A stretch of 64,000 nucleotides of DNA from Juglans regia (Eukaryota; Streptophyta; Magnoliopsida; Fagales; Juglandaceae), in contig NC_049902.1 of the NCBI RefSeq assembly GCF_001411555.2, forward strand, positions 11,661,888 to 11,725,887. Direction: 5' to 3'. The notes beneath the pieces are model-generated. The model was not told where the DNA came from. It searched no databases and worked only from the letters and a program-made list of their open reading frames with translations. How positions within the stretch are numbered: the first letter of the stretch is position 1; every line of letters begins with the position of its first letter. The position numbers and the translations under genes were made by a program. This document shows positions 20,904 through 32,407 of this stretch, one piece after another.

Positions 20904-23520
20904 TGTAACATCCCGTATTTTAGTGTATTTTAATGAAGGAATTATTTTTATTGATTCAGAATTTATTCTCTTGTTTTAAATTATTGGATTTTTAATTAGG
21001 CTATTTTTATGATTTTTAGTTTACGAAAATTATTTTTTTGAAGTGCTTTCTTTAAATTAATTATTGTTATGTGTTTAAATTTCTTCTCGAATTAAATTAA
21101 CTTGTTGTTGGGTTTAATTATTTATTTTCATTTTAATCACTGGGTTTGAATTATTTTATTTCACTTGCTGTTTTAAAATCGTTTCCGTTGGATCATTTTT
21201 GTGACCCAAGTTATGAGGATTGGACCTCATTTCTTTCCCTATATCTTCTCTTTCCTCTTTTCTTTTTCCTTCCTTTTTCTTTTCTTCATTTCTTTTCTTT
21301 CTTCTTCTTCTTTCCCCTCCCGCGTGACCCAGCCCCTTCCTTTCCCCTGTGCATTTTTTTTCGTCCGCCTAGCCCACCGCCACCGTTCCGCCGTGACTTG
21401 CACCGCCCAGCCCAGCAGCTCCCCCACCCACCGGCGACCTTCCCCCTCCGATCTCAGCCTCCCCGGCGCCGCCTTTAGCCTCCACGCACCACACGAAGCC
21501 GCGACCTTCTCTTCACTCCAGCGCCGCCGTCGCACCACCATTGGCCACCATTTCTTCACCACTTCATCATCGACCTCCAAGCAACCCATTGGACTCAACC
21601 CCACCTCCGATCCGTCACCGGTGAAGCACATCCAACTTCATTTCCGTTTTGGGTATTTTTGGCCTTAAACAACCCTTTGCGCCGCCACCCACGGCCAACC
21701 ATCACCACTACTAGCTTCACCGACATCCCTAGGCCCTACCCTATCAATTTCGGATCTTCGTTTGCACCCGTTGAAAAGTGGGTAGCTGTGACCCACGGCC
21801 ACAGTGTATTTTGCACTGTTCCGCAGCTGTTTTTCCACTTCTTGCACCTCCGTGATCCTCCAGAAATTATTATATAGCATTGTAAGTATTTTTCAAAGAA
21901 TTCTTGTGAATTTAATGTATTTTTGCACTAGCACATTACACTGTATTTAATTGCTGATTGGTTTTGCCGGACTGAGTCCGAGGAGTAACGGGGTTGATTG
22001 GATTGGGTGATGGAGTTGTTAGTATGATTGGTTTAGACTATGAGATTTGCTGGCAGTTCGGGTTTAAATATTGGTGTTTTGTGTATGACGTGGGTTGTGG
22101 CGGATATTGGTGATTTTAGAAAGTGATGATATATTTTGGGATTATGAAGGTTTTAAGTTTTGAGAAATTTAAAATAGGTTATTTAAGCTTAGGTTTAAAT
22201 ATCGAAATATATGATTGATTGGAAACTTACGAAAATTATGTGATTATCTTTATAGGTGACGATTTATAGTCGACTTGACATATTTGAGGAAAATTCTGGA
22301 AAAGTTAAGTCGTCCAGGTAAGCGGGGTTCCTATGCTAGATTTGCATAAAAAGAAATGAACTGAGGTTGGTTTGTAAAAACGTGCATGTTGTTTTAAAAA
22401 GAAAAAGTGAAAAACAACCTCAGTATATGTTTTGCATTTCCTTATGAGATACGTATGAAAGAGAAAAGAAATGTTTTTGACATGAAATGTGTAAACATGA
22501 GCAATATTTGACATGTTTCTGAAATATGCAAAAGAGCGAATATGATATCATTGAAATTTTTATGCATGTGATTTGAAATGATTTGGATCTATTTTTGATC
22601 AAATAGAAATGATATGAATATATTTCGCACGTGTTTTGATATGATATGGATATGATAAAACTTTGGCATACTTATCTGTTCTGAATATGGTTCTGATATG
22701 ATGATACTGTTCACGTGATATGGTTGGTACCACCATGATATGATATGAGTGCACCCACTTTGGAAACAAAGTGGTCTTTTTACGTGTTCTTTCCTGTGTG
22801 CACACTCGGGGCTCCGAGATTGAAAAAGGGGAAGTTCACCACATGATACTGCCTGGTTTGGCCACCGGGGATAGCACAACCCTACCACGGGGGTTAAACA
22901 TGGTATATGATATGATATGATAAGATGAAGATGTTCAGTTATGTTATGCCAAAGCGTTTTTGAATATGAAATGGATTCTTAAATATGAATTGTTGATTTT
23001 GAGTATGAAAAGATTGAAAAGTCGTTCTGATTTTCTGATAACATGTTTTTATGAGATCTGCATATAAAAATAAAATGTTTTTGTTTCTGCATACTGAACT
23101 TTCTGAAAATGGCTCATGTTTACATACTAGTATATGTTCTCTGCTTACTGAGTTGTTGATAACTCACCCCTTATCTCCACCATCTTTTTCAGATGATTTG
23201 AATGTTTCAGTTGAGGATCAAGGATATGGAGCATGGGTGAGAAGAGTTAAGAATGATGGTTTAAGCATAGAATGTTTATATGGGTATTGAAAATTTTTAT
23301 TCAGTAAGCTTGTTGTGTTCTGATGATGTGTTTGTTTGGGAGATTGATGTTTATATTAAGACTTTGTATTGTCTTAGAATGGTTATTCGGGAGTAAGTGA
23401 TGTAAATATATGGGTATTTTGTGTAATTAGAGAAAAATTAGAGTATGTACTACGTGGAAGAAAAATGATTTTTAAGTGACATGAGTTAACTCTCCGGACC
23501 CCCGGGGTCGGGGCATTACA
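20904..23520 (+). mobile_element. Solo LTR, 2617 bp, Tekay-like, with TSD ATTGG
   Basis: It begins TGTAACATCCCGTATT and ends GGTCGGGGCATTACA. The flanking ATTGG is exact (20899-20903 and 23521-23525). The uninterrupted site is seen in the 5' LTR at about 8257-8272 (CCGGCATTGGAGTGC). Inside are a C-rich block (21300-21640), a TGATATG-type low-complexity array (22540-22920), and a GTCCAGGTAAGCG string (22313) that resembles a splice donor. No transposon coding domain is present. Open frames at 21146-21668 are by-products of pyrimidine-rich sequence. Confidence 0.92.
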
Positions 23521-23525
23521 ATTGG

Positions 23526-24624
23526 AGTGCATTTCGGTGAGTATGCATGTTACGGAAATCACGCAGGAAGCTGAACCAAGAAATGAAAAGAAAGAGATGA
23601 AAAAAACAAAGAATCTCTGCTTTTGGTGGAAAGAAACTCACGTAAGTGAAAGAGCCAATTTCGTTTGGACTGAGTACCCAGCGACAAACAAAAGAAGACG
23701 AACTAAAAAGAGAAGAAAGAAAGAACAAGCAAAAGGATGCGGGAAAAACACAATAAAACGCATCACTCATACGGAAAAGAATTAAAAATGCGGAAACAGA
23801 CATAACCAATCGAAAGCAACAGTGATTTTTGAATCCTACTTAAAGGCATGAAATGGACGAGAGTAGCAGTTAGTTTTAGTTTTTTAGAGTTAGAGTGAGT
23901 CCAAATTTCATTTGATCTGATCAATTTCCGTTTCTCTGGATTCTAAGGAATGTTTTGAGTTTATTTTATTTCATAATTTATTTTATTTTATTTGAGAGAT
24001 CATTTTAATTGGAAGTTCAGATTTTTAGGTTGGAGAACTCAAGTCTCCATTTCCAAACATCAAGTTTATTCCTTACAATTCAATTTTTATTTAATTTTAA
24101 TTTAATGTCATTTATTTTCTTTGCACCTTTAATTTTTGTTTATTTAAATTACTGTCATTTATTTTCCCTTGCACTTTTAATTCCAGTTTATTTAAATTAT
24201 GTCATTTAATTTTCTTGCACTTTTAATTCCCGCTCATTTAAATTCCTTGCACCTTTAATTCTTGCTTATTTTAATGTCATTTATTTTCTTGTTTCTTTAA
24301 ATTTCAGTTAATTAATTTCAACAATTTTAATTTACTACTTTACATTTCAGTCTTGTTATCACTATATTCAAAAATCCAGAAACATGAATCTAGTCCATGA
24401 CTAGTGCCCTTTTCATTTCCATTGCACTCTTCCATTCATTGTACATATCACCACTCTTAATTTTATTTTTATTTTCTCTTTGTAAATATTTTCACCATTT
24501 CACATGAGTTTGATTTTAAGCATTTTCCCTAAGGATCGAAAATCTAGGAATTTATTCCTAATTATTACACGACACTCTCCCGCACTTGGGATAGCCTTTG
24601 TGTTGCTCATTTTTGAGTGAGTCA
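23526..24624 (+). repeat. Athila-type 3' LTR, segment 3
   Basis: It matches 8270-9179 of the 5' LTR. It carries about 200 extra bases at 24002-24200, formed by more units of a repeat of roughly 45 bases (ATTTAAATT...CCTTGCACTTTTAATTCC). It ends GTGAGTCA at 24617-24624. The next bases, CCAATCTCACACTATGG, belong to an interrupted integrase on the other strand. Confidence 0.88.
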
Positions 24625-26100
24625 CCAATCTCACACTATGGTTTTAGGCACACCACAGAACCTAACTATCTCCTTAACGTACAGTCAAGTTAACTTCCCT
24701 AAAGTGTCTATGGTAGTGACCAGAAGAAAATGGGCATTTTTTGTCAGTCTATTTGTGATCACTCAAATCACATTATCATCGCTAGGGATTCGGGGTAACC
24801 CGACTCCAAAGTCTATAGCTATATCATCTAATTTCCATTATGGGATGGGTAGGGGCTATAGACCCCTGACAGGCCTTTGATGCTTAGCTTTCACCTGTCT
24901 ACATGTGTTGCACTTCCCAATGAAGTGGGCGATGTTTTGTTTCATTCCTTCCCACCAAAAATTCTTCTTCAAATCTTGGTATATTTTCGTGCTCCCCAGG
25001 TGTATCTAATATGGTGATGAATGGGCTTCTGCTAGTATCATTTCCTTAATTTTTGAATTCATTGGAACCACTATTTGTCCTTAGTAAAAATAAGGTTCTG
25101 CACTCGCCCAAACTAAAGTGCAAGGTTCCCTTTGCTTTTTTGACCCTATGCTGGATTTCCAACAACCTTGGGTCCTTCCTCTGTTGACCCTTTAGTTCAT
25201 CATAGCCTATCACCCTTAACTTCTGCATTGAGGCGAGGACTTCTTGTTGTTGTGAGCTTTCAGCCAATAGTTTCCTCATTTCTTTGAGGAGTGAGTCCAC
25301 ACCTGTAGGTCCTCCTATATCCTCCGCTTGAAACTTCCAACATAAAACATCAACAACCATATTGGGATTCCCTAGATGATACTTGATTTCTCACCGATAG
25401 TTGCTTTTAGTCTCTAACCATCTCCTCTGTCTCATGTTAAGGTTCTTATGGGTGAAGAGATGTTATAAACTCTTGTGGTCTGTGTACACCTCACAAGTGT
25501 CCCCACAAAGATAATTTTCATATATTTACAGCGAATACCACGATTGCCAATTCCAAATCGTGGGTAGGGTAGTTCTTTTCATGATCATTTAGTTGCCTAG
25601 ATGCGTAAGTATACCATTCCTTCATGCGTTCGAACACATCCTAACCGATAATTTGATGCATCACTAAACACCACCAACAAATTATGAGGCCCTGGTGATG
25701 CCAATGCATGGGTCGTGGTCAATCCTATCTTTATCTCCTTAAAACTTAGTTCATATGAACTTGGCTTTTTCCTTGTCAACACCGTGAGTGGACTTGATAT
25801 CTTAGATAATCCTGTCACGAATCTCTTATAATAACAAGTAAGTTGATGATGTCAATCTACGACTGCCTTAATCTTACTTGGATCCACCATGACTCCTTCC
25901 TTGACCAAGCAACTTAACTTCTTCTAACCAGAACTCACACTTACTAAGTTTGACAAACAATTAATGTCCCTTTCAATTTTCCTAGTACTAATCTCAGCTG
26001 ACTCTTATGCTCTTCCATATCCTTGAAATATACTAAGATATTATCTATGAACACCACCACCAAGGTATCACTATTGGCTTTTAAATTTTCTTCATTAGTC
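24625..26100 (-). pseudogene. Ty3/gypsy pol fragment (RT end, RNase H, integrase)
   Basis: On the minus strand: RT remnants (about 25850-26100, with an FSKCEF-like region and a VFKDMEEHK-like string), RNase H with [15 protein letters not shown] (25597-25818), the linker with VVDVLCWK (25046-25360; usually VVADALSRK), the integrase zinc region KCNTCRQVKAKHQRP-like (about 24875-24930), and the core strings VIVDRLTK (about 24745) and VPKTIVS (about 24640). It stops in mid-core at 24625, where the Athila LTR begins. It is a Tekay-like relative of the element at 1-2950, in opposite orientation. Confidence 0.82.
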
Positions 26101-26236
26101 ATCGTAAAATGGGCCTTGCATTTATGGGGTTTCGTTTGTCATCATAAAATAGGCCTTGAATCTTTTGAGAAGAGGGGTGAATTTTGTGCGTAAGCATAGC
26201 ATTTATGAGGGAATAACAATTTATAAGGCCAGCACT

Positions 26237-26326
26237 ATGAACTAATGACTATAAGTTGTTGATTCTATTTCTGGGCGAACCATGAACTAATGACTATAAG
26301 TTGTTGATTCCATTTTTGGTCCAATA
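26237..26326. repeat. 45-bp tandem duplication
   Basis: ATGAACTAATGACTATAAG begins at 26237 and again at 26282. The two units differ at a few bases near their ends. Confidence 0.8.
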
Positions 26327-27049
26327 ACAATTTTTTGCAACAACACAGCAACAATATCATTTCCAAAGAATGATAAAGGTTTCAATTAGATTAAAAGCAT
26401 ATCAATGTCAAGAATTTGGTTGTTAGAGATATAATTAAAGAAGAGAATACACAAATGGCATGTGTAAATATAAAGTCAATGCTTGCATGCTTATAAACCA
26501 AAGGACTTATGACGTTGGACTAGAATAGGAGATTATTTTGATGGCTAGCTAAACAATGGAAGCTAGAGATTGATTGAGAAAAATCACAAACAAAGAGAAA
26601 CTCTAAGATTAGGATTTTACTATAAAAATCAAATAAATCCCTTCTGAGACCCACAAGCCGGGCTTAAATAGCTAACGAAAAAATGGTAAAATTGTAATTA
26701 AAGTCAAATAATAGAATACGAAATAAGATAACTATGACTAAATTGTTGCCTAAGAATCCAGAATAAAATCATTACTAAAGATAAACATTACCATAAAAGA
26801 AAATTAACCAAGAAGTAAAGAGTTAACTAAAAATGAAGTTTCAAAAGGAAAAACGGCTGATTTTAGGGTCAACAAGGGGCCCGCCAGGAAAATCATGGTG
26901 ACCACAACATGCACGCTGAAGAGAGCTTTTCAAATTGGGGTCATATGCATGATTTTGACACATGTAACCAAGGTTATAGTTAAAATACTTATGTCGCCAC
27001 TTCTCCTTGCCCAACCAAGGGATATATCTCCTCGCCCAACTGAGGATAA
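26327..27049. other. AT-rich stretch without recognised features
   Basis: I see no domain, terminal repeat or splice-supported coding region. Short open frames such as 26895-27116 have no recognisable product. Confidence 0.5.
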
Positions 27050-27365
27050 CGACTCGTTTGGTTCCTTGACTGCACTCAACTCAGCTGAGTTTAGTTTAGA
27101 TTTAGACCTCTTCTAATATCCAAATACCAACCTCTCAAATCATTAAACTCATCTCAGCTCAAAATCTCTTTACACGTGGGACCCACAATCTTTTTGAACT
27201 CAACATCTCTTTACACATGGGACCCACAACCTTTTTCAACTTTTTATAAATACATCTAAACTCATCTTAGGTGGATCTCATAGAACTCACTCTACCATCT
27301 CAACTCACTATTATTCATGGAGAACTCAATTCAGCTCAAATGAGCTCAACATCCAAATGTAGTCA
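27050..27365 (-). repeat. MITE-like dispersed repeat, copy 1
   Basis: In inverted orientation it matches 53480-53785 over about 300 bases. It is built of TGAGTTGAG/CTCAACTCA-type words, has an internal near-duplication around GTGGGACCCACAA (27175 and 27219), and ends in TTTGGATGTTGAG- and CCAAAC-like strings. No coding potential. The ends are imperfect and no certain target duplication was found, so the class (MITE or other) is open. Confidence 0.6.
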
Positions 27366-28869
27366 AGTCTTCATGCCCAACTCTAGGAATACTTATCTCT
27401 TCCCACCGGTTTTGCACTGGTCTACCTTCTTGAAGTTGCCTAGTGTTTTTCACGTTGTATCTGTCAGCTGAGTCTCATCGACCTCGTATTCAGACTCAAA
27501 TCCCCCTGCATCAACTTATGTCTAAATTAGTTTTTAATGCACATGTTATCAAATAAAATTATTAATCACTCTTAAAACATGGATGATGTGGTACTCTCAA
27601 TATATTAAAACATATGATGTAATTAAAATTGTTTACATGAGTACTAATTTAATTTTAATGAAACGACATTCTATGATAGGATGCAAGTGCCATGTGTTTA
27701 TGTTCCAGAACTACTTAATAACTACTCGTTATCAATATTGGTATTGCATAAACATTTGGTCATTTTGGTTAGAAGGAGTCTTACTTGTATAAGAACTGCG
27801 TTTTGGCTTGATCTTTCCAAGTATGTAGGCAACCCATAGAAACGAAATCAAGTGAGGCTGCTTTAAATAACAACTTATACATAGTTTGTCTTCATAACTC
27901 TATCTATGTATATGTTAATTGTTGACATGAACTACGAGTGAGGTATTTTCAACAAATTTAAGTATGCATATATATAGCTTACATGTTTATATTATGAAGG
28001 TGTTATCAGTTGGGCTATATGTATATGTGTTGTCACTTAAATAGCTAAACATGATGTTCATTCTTTAGACAAATTATTTCTTAAAGTGATTGTAGAAATT
28101 AATCAATGTTGCCCAAGGGGGAATGTTAGGATATTTCAAAAACATGTGGGGTTCATTGATTTTAGATTTTGTTTGCAACGAAAATATCTTCATAGAACAA
28201 ATATGCAAAAGATAAAAACAATTATAAAGGGGCTATATATAAGCTTCTAAGTTCAAATCCCAATTTGGCATACACTTCTTATTTGTAGCACTAACTAGAT
28301 GGCTTTTCGAATTAATAGAGTAATACTAACACCAAATGCTCAAAGGAAAGACATATAGAACATACATCAACAAATATGACTGGAGATATTTTTCGTAAAT
28401 ATTTTGTCACTCCTTCCCATACCTAATTAAAGATTGCTCCATTGAAGACTAACTTCTGAGAGAACAAGGAGAGGAGGCCTAATCACTAAAATTCTCTGGT
28501 AGCTTGGGTGATTTAATTGCATAGCAAGTGTCGAATTTGTAAAATTTTTAATTAAATTCAAGATCATAACATAGTTTTTCTTTCTTCTAATGATTAGTGC
28601 AGAGAACATGTGCAAGGCATCCAATTGACTCCCCTCGTCTAATAATAAAAAATAGTTAATTACTTTAAACACATGATACAATTATAATAACATGATTAAT
28701 TCAAAATATATTTCATTGTAGTATAATTAAATGTAATACCAAAAAAGAAAAAAAAAAGAAAAAAGAAAAAAAGGCAACTCTTGCTTGAGAAAGAATGTGC
28801 CAAAACTTTTAATTAGTGAAGACCCATAACTTGTAGTGCAGTTTATAATTAACCAAAGGCTCATCCGGC
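27366..28869. other. AT-rich stretch; one possible LTR edge
   Basis: No gene recognised. At 28115-28128 AAGGGGGAA is followed by TGTTAGGATA, the form of a copia polypurine tract next to an LTR start. Neither a matching second LTR nor pol text was seen, so this is only a hint of a decayed element. A-rich DNA lies at 28740-28770. Confidence 0.4.
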
Positions 28870-30178
28870 GTCCGGTTTTTGGGAAAACTTAAGCGATCTA
28901 TGGAGAAAAAAGCTCGTCTAGAAGGTTCGATTGTAGAGTCATACATTGATAATGAATGACATACATTTTGTTCTATGTATTTCCGTGGGATTGAAGCTAG
29001 ATTCTTGCCACCGGACCGAAATTATGAAGGTGGACATTTGGGAGTTACATCATCATTCTCCGTGTTTTCTCAAAGCGTGCATCCCATAGGTGCACAAGGG
29101 GGCTATGACTTATGTGGACAAGAGTTTGATAGAGCCCGATCATATGTATTGAATAACTACGCAGAGAATGATAAGTACTTGAGGTAAGTGATATGTGTGT
29201 ATAAAAATAACTTAAATTTTTGAAAGATAATATAACTGATATGGATTAATTGTTAATTTTAAAATGTGCAACGAACATATTCAATTACTTCAAAGGGATG
29301 GTGTAACGGACGTAGAAAAGAAGCACGAAGAAGAGTTTGCCACTTAGTTTGAAAAGACGGTATTACTAAACAATGTCTTACTCAATACGAATTTCAATTC
29401 ATAATATAGATTTTTTCCTATTTAATGTTAGTATAATTTTTTATAAAATTTATTAATGTAGGTTGTATTGAGATATGGTGATAACTTAGAAGACATTTCA
29501 AGGAAACTATATGCTTTGGCACGTGGTCCATCCAGGCGGGCCATTCAATACTCAGCATGTTTGGTGCGTGGATATAGATTCCACGCGGTTGACAAAAAAT
29601 GATATAAAAAAACTCAAACTTGCAGATCATTGTCGAAGGAAGCCGTGTGGATGAGAATATTAACTTTTACGAAGTCATCCAAGATATCATTGGGTTAAAG
29701 TACTTAGAGAAATATATGGTCTTATTGTTAAGTGTAGTTGGTGGGATGTCTCAAATGCTAGGTTGGGAGTGCGAAATGATGAATATTTTGTAGGTGTCAA
29801 TACATCTTGCACATGGTATGAGGAGGATCCTTTCGTTTTCACTTGCCAAGAAATCAAGTTTTTTACTTAGATGATCCGGAGTACGGAAACCCATGGCGAG
29901 TAGTATAGAAGTTTGCACTAACAAATATATATGATTACATTTTAGAGGCGGATGGACAAGAGGAAGAATTTGATGGTCCAACAAATGAAGAAACATATCA
30001 AGAAAATGAATCAGACATCAATTTATTTATTGATCTCAACTAATATGACATGGTTCCATTGCATAGAGAAGATATTGAACCAGAAGTAATTGAGGGTGGC
30101 TTGTCAGAAGAAAATGAGTCAACTGAAGTCTCTAGTAAGGATGAAGGCGACTGGTCGAGCAAAACTGATAGTGAATGA
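28870..30178 (+). pseudogene. CACTA TNP2-type transposase, C-terminal part
   Basis: Readable in several frames with stops. First EKKARLEGSIVESYIDNE and then FCSMYFRGIEARFLPPDRN (28975 on), the end of the DUF4218 region. Then QEFDRARSYVLNNYAEND, and ARGPSRRAIQYSACLVRGYR with FH following (about 29518-29583), the start of the DUF4216 region. Next YEEDPFVF-like text, QVFYLDDPEYGNPWRVV (about 29860-29905), and an acidic tail with a stop at about 30178. The catalytic TNP2 domain, hundreds of residues upstream, is missing. A possible intron lies near 29187-29265. The domain names are from family knowledge; the strings are in the sequence. Confidence 0.8.
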
Positions 30179-30260
30179 TAGCTATTTATGTATAAGTATA
30201 GTTGTTGTAAAAATAACAATATTTTTGTGAATAATATTTTATTACAATTTTAAACAACTA

Positions 30261-31694
30261 TGCCTCCCAAACGAAAATTAACTCATTTACCATCTCCATC
30301 CATTACGAACTCTCCAATTTGTTCGCCTACCATTAATGGTGGTCAACATCACCTGACCTAGAACAAGGTATGTTACATAAAAACTTGAGTTTATGTGATG
30401 ATTTAAATAATAGCGTTTTAAAAATTAAATAATTTATTGATATTATATGCCTTAATTATTGGATAACTGTTGTAAGCCATCGTCGAGGTCGAGGTGTTAC
30501 TAGAGGTGTCTGCATAGACAAAGTGCAGAAAGCGGGAAAAATTAAAATTGATATTCCAATTGATCACATTGGTGGCTTTGGAGATCTGGTAGTTTGGCTT
30601 GCTTCCTATGTTGCTACCCTTACCCACACATATACACCCAAGGCTACATCATCTTGGGTTAAGGTTACCCAAGATGTGAAAGATCACATCAAAAATTGTT
30701 GCCTGGTAATAAGTTACTTAGAAAACAATTTGATTAAATCGTTAATTAATTTATAATTATTTTGTATTTGGACTAATCGTTCATAATTATTTCAAGGATG
30801 AATTTGAACTTAATTTTGGCGACGAGAGGATCGAGTAAAGGTTGATGAGCTGATAAACAATGCATTCTAGAAGTACAAAGGTATATGACATGCATACTAT
30901 CAAAAGTCCAATAGGCGCATCAAAACCCATTCCACAACATGCCACCAAATAAATGAGAGAATGTTTGTGATATGTTTGAAGATCCTGCATATCAAGTAAT
31001 TTCGCTGCTATCTTTCTTTATGTTATATGCTAGATGTATTAAACAAATATAGTAATAATGTTGTTTTTTTTTCTTGTAGCAACATAGTACTGTCAACAAA
31101 ACAAATAAAGCAAATTTAACAATACATCATCATGCTAGTTCTAGATCTTTTCATTGACTATCAAAAACATTAGTAACGTTATACTAGTCACCATTAAATA
31201 TTAGCATATCAACCTTTGTGATTGAAGTTATAATATAGATTTTCCTTTTGCATGAACAAGATAGTCCTGACTATAATCTGACCCAATTGTATGCTAAATC
31301 GCATACAAATCGCAATGGTTTTTGGGTCAATCTCGAAGCAGAAGGAAATTATGTACGTTTAATTTTTTATTTGTATTGCATAATAATATTTTTGTTATTT
31401 ATACTGCTCTGATGATTTCTCTTTTCTTTTTTGTAGGAGAAGATGGTTTTACTTCTAGAAATTGCTGCTACTGCATCTGATGAATCCTCTATGAACAATG
31501 TTCAAATCTTTTCTCAGGTTCTTGGACTCTGTTCTGGATATTTGAGGGGTTTAGAACATTGCGTGAAGCCTTCTTCAACATTATCATCTTCTCAAGTCAA
31601 ATGGAATAACAATTCTCGAGACTTAGAGGAAGCAAAGCTCAAGATCGAACAATTGAGGTCCAAGCAACGAGAGTTAGAGGCTCAATTACATTAG
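30261..31694 (+). pseudogene. CACTA second gene (Transposase_24-like), broken
   Basis: It probably starts MPPKRKLTHLPSPS (30261). After an intron-like gap comes RRGRGRGVTRGV, then IPIDHIGGFGDLVVWLASYV and SSWVKVTQDVKDHIKN (30480-30705), the pattern of the plant Transposase_24 family. An EFELNFGDERIE piece lies at about 30800, with stops after it. Then DSPDYNLTQLYAKSHTNRNG and FWVNLEAEGNY (to 31352), a GT...AG intron (31353-31436) and a last exon with QVLGLCSGYLRGLEHCVKP and a coiled-coil-like end (EEAKLKIEQLRSKQRELEAQ), stop at 31692-31694. It probably encodes the accessory DNA-binding protein of the element. Confidence 0.75.
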
Positions 31695-31949
31695 GCCACA
31701 GATATTGAGGTGCGATTAGAACAAAACATACAGAAGAAGCTGAAAATTTAATCCCAAAAAATGTTTGAATATATGTAGTTAATGATATCATAGAACTCTA
31801 TGCCACCACCATCTTAGAACTTATTTTCTTAAGTTATGTCTTTTGACTCATTCTGACTTGATGCAACATTTGAACAATTGTGATGTTTTAATTATAATAT
31901 TTAAAAGTAATTTTCTTATTTTAAATTTATAGTTTACTGTATCATGATT

Positions 31950-32402
31950 ACCGTTTGAACATAACATGTTTAGTTCGAATGGTAAATTACGAATCATTAT
32001 CCTTCGAGCACACTTTCACTGCCATTTGAACGATCAATAAAAATCCAGTCATATGAAACTGATAGTTGTCACTCCGGTTCGAATAGATTAATAATCGGTT
32101 CGAACACTTTGCATGTTTGATCATTCGAACACATAATATCATGTTCAAACCAATTTGTCATCATTCGAATGAACAATAAACCGTTCAAACAAAGATTATT
32201 AGACTAAACGTTCGAACATATTTTTTTAGTTCGAACATTTTTCAAGGATGTTCGATCAGATTCTTTTTGTTCAATCACAAATAAAGAGTTCGAACACTGG
32301 CTTCATTTGAACAGGATCAAATAAATTCACATCATTCTAATAAAATCTCCACAACATCCAAACAGCTACCCAACCGTTCCATTAGTATTTGTTCGGTTCA
32401 AA
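31950..32402. repeat. CACTA subterminal repeat array, GTTCGAAC type
   Basis: About 17 words of the form [GA]TTCGAAC, GTTCAAAC or TTTGAAC, in both orientations, lie in about 450 bases. The core TTCGAA is palindromic. Dense short subterminal repeats are where CACTA transposase binds. The array stops at the CRM insertion and one more copy occurs beyond it (about 39487). Confidence 0.75.
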
Positions 32403-32407
32403 CAGTA

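Larger units (their letters stand above)
3479..24624 (+). mobile_element. Athila-type Ty3/gypsy element, deleted inside and split by three insertions
   Basis: Own parts, in order: truncated 5' LTR (3479-3523 and 8045-9179), primer-binding site (9186-9203), gag (about 9465-10490), deletion junction near 11160, integrase tail (11161-11493), a 3' untranslated region, a purine tract (about 12390-12398), and the 3' LTR (12399-12854, 20187-20903, 23526-24624). The two LTRs are recognised by long matching blocks, for example 8045-8270 against 20680-20900 and 8270-9179 against 23530-24624. Protease, RT, RNase H and half of integrase are deleted, so it depended on other copies to move. The right edge cuts into another gypsy integrase gene at 24625. 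The 5' LTR start is lost, so no target duplication can be given. Confidence 0.85.

Noticed and set aside
21146..21880. Phe/Ser-rich and Arg/Glu-rich frames of 110-155 codons
   Set aside because: They are translations of pyrimidine-rich DNA within the solo LTR at 20904-23520.
28230..28270. Possible tRNA or SINE box B (AGTTCAAATCCC)
   Set aside because: No box A at the right distance and no cloverleaf could be drawn.
28115..28290. Polypurine tract and LTR start of a copia element
   Set aside because: AAGGGGGAATGTTAGGATA is suggestive, but no second LTR, primer site or pol text was found; kept only as a note.
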